From positions 124,001-188,000 of the forward strand of contig CAWHJF010000003.1 of the NCBI GenBank assembly GCA_963829575.1: a stretch of DNA of 64,000 bases. The letters are read 5' to 3'. The notes beneath the pieces are model-generated. The model was not told the DNA's origin. It did not search any database and worked only from the letters and a program-made list of their open reading frames with translations. The DNA is from KACC-23026 sp963829575 (lineage in GTDB: Bacteria; Bacillota; Bacilli; Bacillales; Sporolactobacillaceae). This document shows positions 17,919 through 26,098 of the stretch, piece by piece. The position numbers and the translations under genes are program-made. Each line of letters opens with the position of its first letter. Positions within the stretch are counted from its first letter, which is position 1.

Positions 17919-18918
17919 CGTCTCCGCCTCCACGTGCAATGACAATTTCGCCTGCTTCTTCTAAACTTCTAATCACACTCACAATGCGAGTCTGCGCTTC
18001 TTCGACATCACGTAACCGAACAGGTCCCATGAATTCCATTTCTTCTTTAAATGCATCGATTCGGCGTTGAGACATATTTTCATAAATCACTTCTTTGACT
18101 TCTTCACTTGCGGAACGTAAAGAAAGAAGCAAGTCTTCGTTATCCACGTCTCGAATAATTCTTTGAATCGATCGGGAATCCAATACCACGATATCTTCGA
18201 ACACAAACATCCGTTTTTTAATTTCTTCTGCAAGTTCAGGATCCTCAATAGCGAGTGCGTCAAGGATCGTCCGTTCTGTCGTTCGATCCACACCATTCAA
18301 TACATCTACGACGGATTCAATTCCACCCGCTTGGGTAAAGTCTTGTGTTCCTGAAGAAGAAAACTTTTTCTCAAGAATCTGTTCGACTTCACTAATGATT
18401 TCCGGTGACGTTCGATCCATAACAGCAATTCGACGTGCAACGTTTGCTTGAACGGTCGGTTCAAGTGAGGAGAGGATTTGTCCCGACTGTTTTGGATCTA
18501 AATAAGATAAGACGAGTGCAATTGTTTGCGGATGCTCATATTGAATAAAATTAAGAATTTGCATAGGGTCGGCTTTCCGTAAAAAATCAAAAGGCTTGAC
18601 CTGTAAAGTCGAGGTGAGTCGATTGATAATTTCTGCAGCTGAGTTTTTACCCAATGCTTTTTCCAAAATTTGCTTCGCATAACCTATACCGCCTTGCGTG
18701 ATATAGTTTTGAGCTAATGCAATCTGATGGAATTGTTCCATCACCTCTGTTTTTATTTCCGAATCAACCCGCCTAACGTTTGCAATTTGCAAGGTTAGTT
18801 GGTCAATTTCATTTTCAGAGAGATGTTTAAAAATCTCTGCAGAGACATCTGCACCTAATGTAATGAGCAAAATGGCAGCTTTTTCTTTCCCGGTAAATTC
18901 TTTATTACGTTGAACCAA
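17905..18918 (-). CDS. fliG: Flagellar motor switch protein FliG
   Basis: This 337-aa C-ring protein couples stator force to rotation. The N-terminal part (KEKAAILLITLGADVSAEIF) binds FliF. The middle domain carries the EHPQTIALVLSYLDP motif (about residues 126-140). The C-terminal domain contains the charged helix used for torque (DLLLSLRSASEEVKEVIYEN). The start is TTG, with GGGGGCC about 7 nt upstream. An ATG just ahead is in another frame. It sits 12 nt after fliF. Confidence 0.96.
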   Translation of the reverse strand: MVQRNKEFTGKEKAAILLITLGADVSAEIFKHLSENEIDQLTLQIANVRRVDSEIKTEVMEQFHQIALAQNYITQGGIGYAKQILEKALGKNSAAEIINRLTSTLQVKPFDFLRKADPMQILNFIQYEHPQTIALVLSYLDPKQSGQILSSLEPTVQANVARRIAVMDRTSPEIISEVEQILEKKFSSSGTQDFTQAGGIESVVDVLNGVDRTTERTILDALAIEDPELAEEIKKRMFVFEDIVVLDSRSIQRIIRDVDNEDLLLSLRSASEEVKEVIYENMSQRRIDAFKEEMEFMGPVRLRDVEEAQTRIVSVIRSLEEAGEIVIARGGGDDVVV

Positions 18919-18930
18919 ACATTGGCCCCC

Positions 18931-20532
18931 CTATTCCTCGGATAGCCATGACCGAAGGAGTTTAACAAAGTCCTGCGGATTCTCTTTCACCATGATCTCG
19001 AGTTGTTTTTTCTTTAGCGCTTCAGGAGAATCTTCTGAACTTGGAAGTGGCTCATCTTTTTGAACCGCTTTGTCAATTTGGCGACTCATGGACGGATCCA
19101 ATTCCAAGTCGTTTGCTTGTTTCCTTCTTCTCAAGGCTAAGAATAAGAGAAATATAATAATGACCAGTGCACCAGCGCCTGCGGCCCACACCCATTTTGG
19201 AAGCCCGGCTTTAACAGGTGTTACTGCAGTTTGTTGCTTCCCGTTAAATTGATCGACGGTGATGACTGATTTACTTGCAATTTGTTGTGGTGTCAAAGTT
19301 CCACCCGTTTGATTGAGTGAGGTTTGTACAATCGTATTGAGAATCGATTTAATATCACTGACGCTTTTCTTAGTAAGTGTGCTTGGTTTATTTGGATTTG
19401 GGGGCTCAACCATGACTTGAATCCCTAAATCAGTTAGTTTATACGGACTGGATTGAACATCATTATTAATTTGATTAAACACATAATTCACTTTATTATC
19501 GACACTATTGGAGGTTCCTGATCCGCTTGTTGTAGAAGATGGATAATTCGGAACGCTTGAACTACCTGTCCCGGCGGTTTGGTTCGTACCTCCTGCGCCA
19601 TTGTAAGTGTTTTGAATATTTTCCGAAGATACAACAAGACCTTGCATGGTTTGCGTGTCAACGGGTTGAACAAGTTTTTGCTTGCTTGTTGTTTTAGTAA
19701 AGTCAATGTTTGTTGTAACATTGACCATAACTTTGTCTTGTCCCATCATTATGCCGAGCATTTGTTGAACGCGTTGTCTAAGGTCTTTTTCAATCTGTGA
19801 TTTGATCTGTTGTTGTTGTTGAAAAACTGAAAGTGTCGAATTGGTTGAATTTTTTAAAGAATTTTGATCATAATAGTTAAAATTTTGGTCCATGATGACG
19901 ATATTAGAAGTAGGAAGATTTGGTACACTTTTAGAAACAAGATTGTAAAGACCCGTAACCTGTGAATCCGTCAGCTGATATCCTGGTTTCAACTGCAGAA
20001 CAATGGATGCTGATGCCTTGTTGGGTTGGTCGCTCACCCAGACACTTTGCTGAGGTAAATTGATCATAACCTTAGAAGAATTTACACCGTTCATACCTGA
20101 AATGAGATTCGAAAGTTCCGTTTGAACGGCTGCTCTTTGGAGTACGTTGAACTGATTATCCGTCATGCCAAAGTTGGTGTTTTTTCCAAAAATGGAATAA
20201 TCAATTTGTCCAGACTTTGGAATTCCTTGAGCTGCTAAATCCACTTTCAATGCATCTACTTGTTTCTCTGGCACACTGATTGTGGTCCCTCCAGCTAATA
20301 ATTTGTAGGGGACACCTTTCGAGTCAAGTGTTTGCTTAATTTGTCCCGCTTCATCTATGGATAAATTGCTGTATAAAGGTACATAATGCTTATAATTAGT
20401 AAGAATAATAACAAGTAGCAAGGCAACAAGAACTACACCCGCTAGAGAATAGATTCCCACCTTTTGCTTAGAGCTACGTTGTTGCCATTTCTCCCTTACA
20501 GTTTTTAAAATGGATTGTATGCGTTCGATCAT
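18931..20532 (-). CDS. fliF: Flagellar MS-ring protein FliF
   Basis: This 533-aa MS-ring subunit is the first structure assembled. The N-terminal membrane helix is at about 24-45 and the C-terminal one at about 443-465. Between them lie the YscJ-like ring-building motifs (NYKHYVPLYSNLSIDEAGQI; LPKQSVW-like segment with LPQQSVWVSDQP) and a Ser/Thr/Gly-rich insertion (about 305-345). The C-terminal tail (ENPQDFVKLLRSWLSEE) is the FliG-binding peptide. Confidence 0.96.
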   Translation of the reverse strand: MIERIQSILKTVREKWQQRSSKQKVGIYSLAGVVLVALLLVIILTNYKHYVPLYSNLSIDEAGQIKQTLDSKGVPYKLLAGGTTISVPEKQVDALKVDLAAQGIPKSGQIDYSIFGKNTNFGMTDNQFNVLQRAAVQTELSNLISGMNGVNSSKVMINLPQQSVWVSDQPNKASASIVLQLKPGYQLTDSQVTGLYNLVSKSVPNLPTSNIVIMDQNFNYYDQNSLKNSTNSTLSVFQQQQQIKSQIEKDLRQRVQQMLGIMMGQDKVMVNVTTNIDFTKTTSKQKLVQPVDTQTMQGLVVSSENIQNTYNGAGGTNQTAGTGSSSVPNYPSSTTSGSGTSNSVDNKVNYVFNQINNDVQSSPYKLTDLGIQVMVEPPNPNKPSTLTKKSVSDIKSILNTIVQTSLNQTGGTLTPQQIASKSVITVDQFNGKQQTAVTPVKAGLPKWVWAAGAGALVIIIFLLFLALRRRKQANDLELDPSMSRQIDKAVQKDEPLPSSEDSPEALKKKQLEIMVKENPQDFVKLLRSWLSEE

Positions 20533-20552
20533 CTAAAGTCCCCCAAAACCGC

Positions 20553-20852
20553 TTAGATCTGCATTCTCATAATGTCTTGGTAGGCACTCACGGCTTTATC
20601 ACGCACGTTTACAGCTACTTTCAGCATTAAATCTGATTTTTCGAGCGCAATTGTGACATTACTTAGATCAGATGCCGTCCCATTGACCAATTGATTCACC
20701 TGATCATTGGCATTGTTTTGGGCCTGACCAACAGAATCTAACGCATTGGACAACATATTTTGAAAAGATTGCCCCACTGTTTTAGCGGAGGACTGTGTAC
20801 TTTGAGTCGTAAGATTTGCTGAACTCTGAATGGATTGAATCGGTAAGACCAT
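20553..20852 (-). CDS. fliE: Flagellar hook-basal body protein FliE
   Basis: FliE (99 aa) joins the MS ring to the rod and is the first exported rod component. The conserved C-terminal half reads LSNVTIALEKSDLMLKVAVN followed by VRDKAVSAYQDIMRMQI, the family signature. The N-terminal half is Ser/Gln/Thr-rich. It lies between flgC (16 nt) and fliF (20 nt), in canonical order. Confidence 0.95.
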   Translation of the reverse strand: MVLPIQSIQSSANLTTQSTQSSAKTVGQSFQNMLSNALDSVGQAQNNANDQVNQLVNGTASDLSNVTIALEKSDLMLKVAVNVRDKAVSAYQDIMRMQI

Positions 20853-20868
20853 TCCCTAGGACCCCTTT

Positions 20869-21327
20869 CTATTTTCCTATTTGGAGTGCTTTTAATAGCA
20901 TAGATTTTTGGGCGTTCATAACCGTGACGTTTGCTTCGTATGACCTTTGAGCTCCCATTAAATCAACCATTTCTTTTAAAGGATCCACATTAGGTGTTAA
21001 CACATAGCCTTTTGAATTGGCATCAGGGTTGGACGGATCATAGGACTCATTAAAAGGAGTCGGATCATTTGTCACGGCACTGACCTTCACGCCACCGATT
21101 CCTTCAGGCATACCTCCCATAGCATTGGCTAGTTGACTCGAAAACGACCCTGAGCTTGTTATCGGAGAGAGCGACACCATTTTCCTTTGATAAGGAACCC
21201 ATTGTCCGTTCACCTTCTGGGCTCGGGTTGTATCGGCGTTTGCAATATTAGAAGAGACAACGTCCATCCGTAGTCGTTCCGCTGTCAGAGCAGATCCTGA
21301 GATATTTAAACCATCTAAAAACCCCAT
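20869..21327 (-). CDS. flgC: Flagellar proximal rod protein FlgC
   Basis: This 152-aa rod subunit has the N-terminal motif INGSALTAERLRMD-type (here ISGSALTAERLRMDVVSSNI, then ANADTTRAQ). The C-terminal axial motif is NVDPLKEMVDLMGAQRSYEA. It lies 3 nt after flgB and 16 nt before fliE. Length and motifs are normal. Confidence 0.96.
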   Translation of the reverse strand: MGFLDGLNISGSALTAERLRMDVVSSNIANADTTRAQKVNGQWVPYQRKMVSLSPITSSGSFSSQLANAMGGMPEGIGGVKVSAVTNDPTPFNESYDPSNPDANSKGYVLTPNVDPLKEMVDLMGAQRSYEANVTVMNAQKSMLLKALQIGK

Positions 21328-21330
21328 CTG

Positions 21331-21699
21331 TTACCCTCCTAATACCGTGTTATATTGATTGAATTTCCGACTGATCGCTTCAACATAAGCTTGATAGTTT
21401 AATTGATTGTTCGCTAGATTCACCATTTCTTTGTCGATATCAACGGTATTTCCATTGTTCTGCATCGTCGCGTTAGGGTTGGTGACAATTTGTGGAGTTG
21501 CACTATTTGAAAACTCAAATTGCCTAGGGTCGGTTCGAAGTGCCTGCAAAGAATTCGAAAGAGCGCTTCCGAAGGTCACCTCTTGGGCTTTATAATTTGG
21601 TGTGTCCACATTCGCTATATTCTGTGCAATTACTTTTTGCGTTAACGAGGAACGGTTCAACGCTTGTTCAAGTCTGGAAATGGTCGTGTCTCCGAGCAT
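21331..21699 (-). CDS. flgB: Flagellar proximal rod protein FlgB
   Basis: FlgB is the first gene of the fla/che operon and a rod subunit (122 aa). I chose the ATG giving MLGDTTISRLEQALNRSSLT, with AAGGGAGG 7 nt upstream. A start seven codons earlier would encode the binding site itself. Family motifs: NIANVDTPNYKAQEVTF near residues 32-48 and a C-terminal helix (VDIDKEMVNLANNQLNYQAY). A sigma-D-like promoter lies about 175 nt upstream, and a TATAAT hexamer at 21729-21734. Confidence 0.95.
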   Translation of the reverse strand: MLGDTTISRLEQALNRSSLTQKVIAQNIANVDTPNYKAQEVTFGSALSNSLQALRTDPRQFEFSNSATPQIVTNPNATMQNNGNTVDIDKEMVNLANNQLNYQAYVEAISRKFNQYNTVLGG

Positions 21700-21872
21700 A
21701 GTCCGGCCTCCCTTCGACATTTATCAACATTATAATTTGATTGTAACAACTATTTAACAATAGTCTACTTGAGATTGCATCTTTCTACATAATTCGATAA
21801 AAAGTCCTATATTCCTCTAGTCCTTTAAGACTATTTTCGATTTCCTTTGAACTTTTTAGTAAATAACTTGTA

Positions 21873-21900
21873 ATATCGGGTATCCAAAAGTTAATCTTTA
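21873..21900 (-). promoter_or_regulatory. Candidate sigma-D (flagellar) promoter upstream of flgB
   Basis: On the minus strand TAAA (21897-21900) is followed after 16 nt by CCCGATAT (21873-21880). The known sigma-D consensus is TAAA, about 15 nt, GCCGATAA/T, so this is one base off in the -10 and one nt long in the spacer. The rest of the 21700-22084 gap holds no gene. It also contains a perfect inverted repeat GTGAC-TTTT-GTCAC at 21931-21944, a TTGACA at 21954-21959 without a fitting -10, and a TATAAT at 21729-21734 with only a weak -35 (TTAAAT). Confidence 0.5.
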
Positions 21901-22084
21901 AAAGCTTATCTAGATTCCATTCGACAGAACGTGACAAAAGTCACTCTAAGGTCTGTCAACTTATACGATTCCAAAAAAGCCTAATGAACCGCTATTACTT
22001 CTCCAATTTATTTGAACTTCTTTATTAATGGGTGATCGTGATTTTGAAAATTTTTAAAAGCATTCACCAAACCTCACCCAGTTT

Positions 22085-22576
22085 TTAAAGAACTTCTTCA
22101 TTGATTATTAAGGTCTTTAATCCATTCTTTCTTAAACTATTTCTTAGACTATAGACCATTTGTCTAACTTCATTCGCTTCTCCACTTAAAACACTGATTA
22201 CACTGAGACTGTCAATCACCGCTCGTTTGCATCCCATTGAATAGATATGTTTCTCGAAAATTCCACCAGGTTCCATCATTTGCTGAACAAAAATGTTTGG
22301 AGTAAACGTCACAATTTTCAAGAGATTACTTTGTTCGAGTTCTTTCAAATCCCAGCCGAATTCTAACTGTTCCGCTTCGATCTGTTCTGGGAATTCCTCA
22401 AACGTTATATAGATTCCCGGTTCCCCTTGGAGGGCTCCTTCGTATAGATATTGGATCCCAAGAGTCGTTTTTCCTGTGCCTGGTCTACCTTCTATTATGA
22501 CGGCGTTATTTTCAGGAATTCCTCCATAAAGCGCCTCATCTAAGCCATGAATTCAGGTCTTCACATACTGTTTCAT
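22085..22576 (-). pseudogene. Broken KaiC/RAD55-like RecA-superfamily ATPase
   Basis: The frame starts at ATG 22574-22576 as MKQYVKT, then meets TGA at 22553-22555. It continues without interruption as IHGLDEALYGGIPENNAVII, followed by the Walker A EGRPGTGKTTL. KaiC-like proteins have TGI-GLD here, so the TGA most simply replaces a glycine codon (GGA to TGA). The frame then runs through ITFEEFPEQIEAEQLEFGWD and a Walker-B-like RAVIDSLSV, and stops at 22085 after LIINEEVL, well short of the family's usual 230 or so residues. I found no missing C-terminal part in the next 300 bases. No alternative start codon lies between the TGA and an internal TTG. Confidence 0.75.
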
Positions 22577-22630
22577 TTGTCTCACCCTAACCCGTGACTT
22601 AGTCTATAATTTTATCGTTCCCAGAATCCA

Positions 22631-22666
22631 AAAAGAAAAACCACCTCAGACTGAGATGGTTTTTTG
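22631..22666 (-). terminator. Rho-independent terminator after codY
   Basis: The stem ACCACCTCAG / CTGAGATGGT (22640-22660, one mismatch) is flanked by A5 and T6, so it works in both directions. On the minus strand it ends the hslV-hslU-codY unit, 60 nt after the codY stop. Confidence 0.85.
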
Positions 22667-22725
22667 TTCATAGACAGACATATAGCCACATATTATTGAA
22701 GTAAGACCGATTCTTACCTTAGAGC

Positions 22726-23499
22726 TTAGCTTCTGATTTTTTCAAGTTCAACGAGGAACTTATCGTTTAACACTTTAATGTATGTCCCTTTCATACCAAG
22801 TGAACGGGACTCAATAACACCTGCGCTTTCAAGTTTGCGAAGTGCATTCACAATAACTGAGCGTGTAATCCCCACACGGTCTGCAATTTTACTTGCAACA
22901 AGTAAGCCTTCTTTACCTTCAAGCTCGTTAAAAATATGTTCAATGGCTTCTAGCTCACTGTATGAAAGGCTGCTGATCGCCATTTGAACGACTGCTTTTT
23001 CACGAGCTTCTTCTTCAATTTCCTCTGTTTTCTCGCGAAGAATTTCCATTCCAACAACCGTAGCGCCGTATTCAGCTAATATTAAATCGCCCTCGTCAAA
23101 CGACTGTTGAACGCGTGAAAGGACAAGCGTACCAAGACGTTCCCCGCCTCCGACGATTGGAACAATCGTCGTGAGGCCGTTTTGGAACAATTCCTTATTT
23201 TCAATGGGGAATGCCGTGTATTGGCTATTCACATCAAGATTTGCAGAGGTTTCAGAGATTGAAAAAAGATTGTGTGTATATTCTTCTGGGAATTGTCTTC
23301 TTTCGAACATTTCTTTCATACGATCATTTTCAATCTCTAGATTGAGTGCCATACCTAAAAGCTTACCTCGACGACTCAATACAAAAATGTTTGAACCAAT
23401 GACTTCACTTAATGTGTTCGCCATATCATTGAAATTAACCGGTGTAACAGTTCTTTGTAGCATGTTATTGATTCGTCGTGTTTTGTCTAGTAGTGTCAT
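22726..23499 (-). CDS. codY: Global transcriptional regulator CodY
   Basis: This is the GTP- and branched-chain-amino-acid-responsive repressor of stationary-phase genes (257 aa). The N-terminal GAF domain carries SNIFVLSRRGKLLGMALNLE and the ligand-site region (NSQYTAFPIENKELFQNGLT). The C-terminal winged helix (about 200-250) contains ASKIADRVGITRSVIVNALR. I chose the ATG giving MTLLDKTRRINNMLQ, with GGAGG 8 nt upstream. The longer frame reads into that binding site. CodY is last in the hslV-hslU-codY group, as in B. subtilis. One CodY-box-like sequence occurs in the window, at 34807-34821. Confidence 0.97.
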   Translation of the reverse strand: MTLLDKTRRINNMLQRTVTPVNFNDMANTLSEVIGSNIFVLSRRGKLLGMALNLEIENDRMKEMFERRQFPEEYTHNLFSISETSANLDVNSQYTAFPIENKELFQNGLTTIVPIVGGGERLGTLVLSRVQQSFDEGDLILAEYGATVVGMEILREKTEEIEEEAREKAVVQMAISSLSYSELEAIEHIFNELEGKEGLLVASKIADRVGITRSVIVNALRKLESAGVIESRSLGMKGTYIKVLNDKFLVELEKIRS

Positions 23500-23513
23500 T
23501 ATTTTTTCCTCCA

Positions 23514-24914
23514 TTACAAAATATATTGGCTTAAGTCTCGATTTTTAGCAATCGATGATAGTTTTTCGTCAACATATTCTGGTGTGATTTTAATTTTTTC
23601 GAGTGTGATATCAGGTGCTTCAAATAGTAAATCCTCTAGAAGTTTTTCTAAGATCGTATGCAAACGCCTTGCTCCAATATTGTCCGTTTCTTGGTTGACT
23701 TCTTGGGCAATGTTTGCGAGTCTACGAATAGCATCGTCAGAAAATTCAACATCTATACCTTCTGTTTTCAACAAGGCTTGATATTGCTTCAATAAGGCGT
23801 TGTTTGGTTTGACCAATATATTAAAAAAGTCATCCACATTTAAACTGTTTAATTCTACACGAATTGGAAAGCGCCCTTGAAGTTCTGGAATGAGATCCGA
23901 TGGTTTGGACATATGGAAAGCGCCTGCGGCAATAAACAAAATATGATCCGTCTTAACGGTTCCATATTTGGTCACAACCGTTGAGCCTTCTACGATTGGT
24001 AGAATGTCCCGTTGAACGCCTTCTCGCGATACATCACCAGAATTATTATTTTTTCCAGCGATTTTGTCAATCTCATCCAGAAAAATAATACCGAACTGCT
24101 CCGCACGAATCACAGCTTCTTGTGTGACTTCATCCATGTCGATCAGCTTTTGTGCTTCATCCTGAGTTAAGACCTGGCGCGCTTCAGATACAGGAAGTTT
24201 GCGTTTCTTTTTTCGTTTTGGCATCATACTGCCGAGCATATCCTGCATGTTCATCCCAATTTGTTCCATTCCAGCGCCTGAAAGCATATCGAACATTCCG
24301 GATTGCTGCTGTTCTTCGACTTCAACCGTTACGATGGTGTCTTCCATTTCACCGAGTTCTAGCAGGCGACGAACCTGTTCACGTTTTTGTTTCGCGTTTA
24401 AATCGCTATTCTCATCGTCATTTGAGTCTTCGTCCGTTTGATTTTGACCACCAAAGATCAATTCAAAAGGATTTTTCTGAGGCATAGCACGCTTCTTAGT
24501 TGGAACCAAAAGATCCACCAGGCGCTCATTCGCTAGTTCTTCGGCCTTAACCTGTACCGTCTCCATTTTCTCTTCTCTAACCAAACGAATAGACGTTTCG
24601 ACAAGATCTCGAACCATGGATTCGACATCACGACCGACATAACCGACTTCCGTGAATTTGGTTGCTTCTAACTTAACAAACGGAGCGCCGACGAGCTTAG
24701 CGAGACGCCTTGCGATTTCAGTTTTCCCTACCCCTGTTGGCCCAATCATTAGAATGTTTTTCGGAACAATTTCATCGCGAATCTTTTCATCTAATTGAGA
24801 CCGACGATATCGATTGCGCAAGGCGATGGCAACGGAACGCTTTGCCTCTTTTTGACCAATGATATACTGATCAAGTTTCTCCACAATTTCTCTTGGTGTT
24901 AGAGCTGTTTTCAT
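23514..24914 (-). CDS. hslU: HslU (ClpY) ATPase subunit of the HslUV protease
   Basis: This AAA+ unfoldase (466 aa) feeds substrates to HslV. The N-terminus has LTPREIVEKLDQYIIGQKEA, Walker A is GPTGVGKTEIARRLA near residues 57-71, and Walker B is GIIFLDEIDKIA near 270. The I-domain between them is charged and rich in Asp/Gln. The sensor-2 region contains NIGARRLHTILE. The second of two closely spaced ATGs (24912-24914) is preferred, because AAGGGGG is 6 nt upstream of it and abuts the first. It is 61 nt downstream of hslV. Confidence 0.97.
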   Translation of the reverse strand: MKTALTPREIVEKLDQYIIGQKEAKRSVAIALRNRYRRSQLDEKIRDEIVPKNILMIGPTGVGKTEIARRLAKLVGAPFVKLEATKFTEVGYVGRDVESMVRDLVETSIRLVREEKMETVQVKAEELANERLVDLLVPTKKRAMPQKNPFELIFGGQNQTDEDSNDDENSDLNAKQKREQVRRLLELGEMEDTIVTVEVEEQQQSGMFDMLSGAGMEQIGMNMQDMLGSMMPKRKKKRKLPVSEARQVLTQDEAQKLIDMDEVTQEAVIRAEQFGIIFLDEIDKIAGKNNNSGDVSREGVQRDILPIVEGSTVVTKYGTVKTDHILFIAAGAFHMSKPSDLIPELQGRFPIRVELNSLNVDDFFNILVKPNNALLKQYQALLKTEGIDVEFSDDAIRRLANIAQEVNQETDNIGARRLHTILEKLLEDLLFEAPDITLEKIKITPEYVDEKLSSIAKNRDLSQYIL

Positions 24915-24975
24915 AGACATCCCCCTTGTTGTTTCCGTTAAATTCGTAAACTCGGTGTGCCTTTTAAAATTTGGT

Positions 24976-25524
24976 TTAAAGCTCTTCTAAGATAATGTTG
25001 TCGTTGGTAAACACACAAATCTCACTCGCTATTTTTAATGCATTCTTGGCAATGTCTCCAGCCGTTAAATCTCCACCATATCTTTTTAAAGCTCGCCCAG
25101 CCGATAACGCATAATTACCACCTGAACCAATGGCTAAAATCCCATCATCTGGTTCAATCACTTCGCCTGTACCAGAGATTAAAAGTAATTCTTCTTGGTT
25201 CATCACAATTAACATAGCCTCAAGTTGGCGCAATACTTTGTCGCTTCGCCATTCTTTTGCGAGTTCAACTGCCGCTCGTTTCAAGTTCCCATTATAAGTT
25301 TCCAAACGTCCTTCGAACTTCTCAAATAGCGTAAAAGCATCGGCAACGGATCCGGCAAAACCGGCGATCACCTTACCTTCGTAAAGCCGACGAACTTTTC
25401 GAGCGGTTTGTTTCATAATGACAGATTGACCAAGTGTCACTTGACCATCTCCAGCCATAGCACTCTTTCCATTATGTTGTACAGCAAATATTGTAGTGGC
25501 ATGGAACGAATTGGATTGTGACAA
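24976..25524 (-). CDS. hslV: HslV (ClpQ) protease subunit
   Basis: This is the proteolytic subunit of HslUV, an N-terminal-nucleophile hydrolase of the proteasome beta fold. I chose the TTG at 25522-25524, giving MSQSNSFHATTIFAVQ (182 aa), because GGGGAG precedes it by 6 nt and the length fits the family. The Bacillus-type extension before TTIFAV places a serine next to the initiator, which in B. subtilis ClpQ acts as the nucleophile. Conserved blocks: GDGQVTLGQ, GFAGSVADAFTLFEKFE, GSGGNYALSAGRAL. In B. subtilis xerC (codV) precedes this gene; here a 570-nt gap does. Confidence 0.96.
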   Translation of the reverse strand: MSQSNSFHATTIFAVQHNGKSAMAGDGQVTLGQSVIMKQTARKVRRLYEGKVIAGFAGSVADAFTLFEKFEGRLETYNGNLKRAAVELAKEWRSDKVLRQLEAMLIVMNQEELLLISGTGEVIEPDDGILAIGSGGNYALSAGRALKRYGGDLTAGDIAKNALKIASEICVFTNDNIILEEL

Positions 25525-26069
25525 AAGATTCTCCCCTTTGCAATCAACTTTGGGTATCATTATTCCCTTTAGCAGCAGTGTTTACCAGTTGCATACCTGG
25601 TTTTTATACAGCTTGGGAAGGCTTCAACGATTTTTCCCCATCCATTTTAAGTGCGCGGAATCATAGTCGTGATTGCGCCAGGATGTTTTTAAACCACTGC
25701 TTAAAGTACCTCGTCTATATGTATATTCAAATGAATGGACGCCATGAAAAAAAGAACGGTTCATTCTTACTTTCAAATTTTTCTAGACAAAAAACGACAT
25801 GAAAAAACCGAAAAGCCCTTATAAGTCTCAATCGTCTTTCACACTTTTCTTTTCCAAAGGAACCGTGCCTAGAGACTCTAAAGTCAATCGGATAGATTTC
25901 AATATGTACTATAAGTTTTCCCAACCTATTAAAGAAATTAAACCCAAATGTTCGCATAAATGTTTCCATCGACAAAGCTCCTAAATCTTATCACAATTTA
26001 GGAGCAAGATCAACAAATTTTACAATTTTGTAACAAAATTCAGAATTGTGTTTAGTGCGTTTGAAGTTG
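25525..26069. other. Gene-free gap between topA and hslV with a perfect inverted repeat
   Basis: Between topA and hslV, where B. subtilis has trmFO and xerC, I see no recognisable gene. The short open frames here match nothing I know, and no integrase motif of XerC is present in any frame. The clear structure is a perfect 10-bp inverted repeat, GCTCCTAAAT (25977-25986) and ATTTAGGAGC (25996-26005), around a 9-nt loop. It lacks a proper T-tract on either strand, so it could be a weak terminator, an RNA element or a protein-binding palindrome. Confidence 0.6.
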
Positions 26070-26096
26070 AAAAGGGAGGATGCCCCCTCCCTTTTT
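26070..26096 (-). terminator. Rho-independent terminator after topA
   Basis: The stem AAAAGGGAGG / CCTCCCTTTT with loop ATGCCC lies directly after the topA stop. Its A/T ends act as the T-tract in both directions. Confidence 0.8.
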
Positions 26097-26098
26097 GC

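Noticed and set aside
25727..25975. 82-codon minus-strand frame between topA and hslV
   Set aside because: No ribosome binding site, a composition unlike its neighbours and no recognisable domain. Not a xerC or trmFO remnant that I can see.
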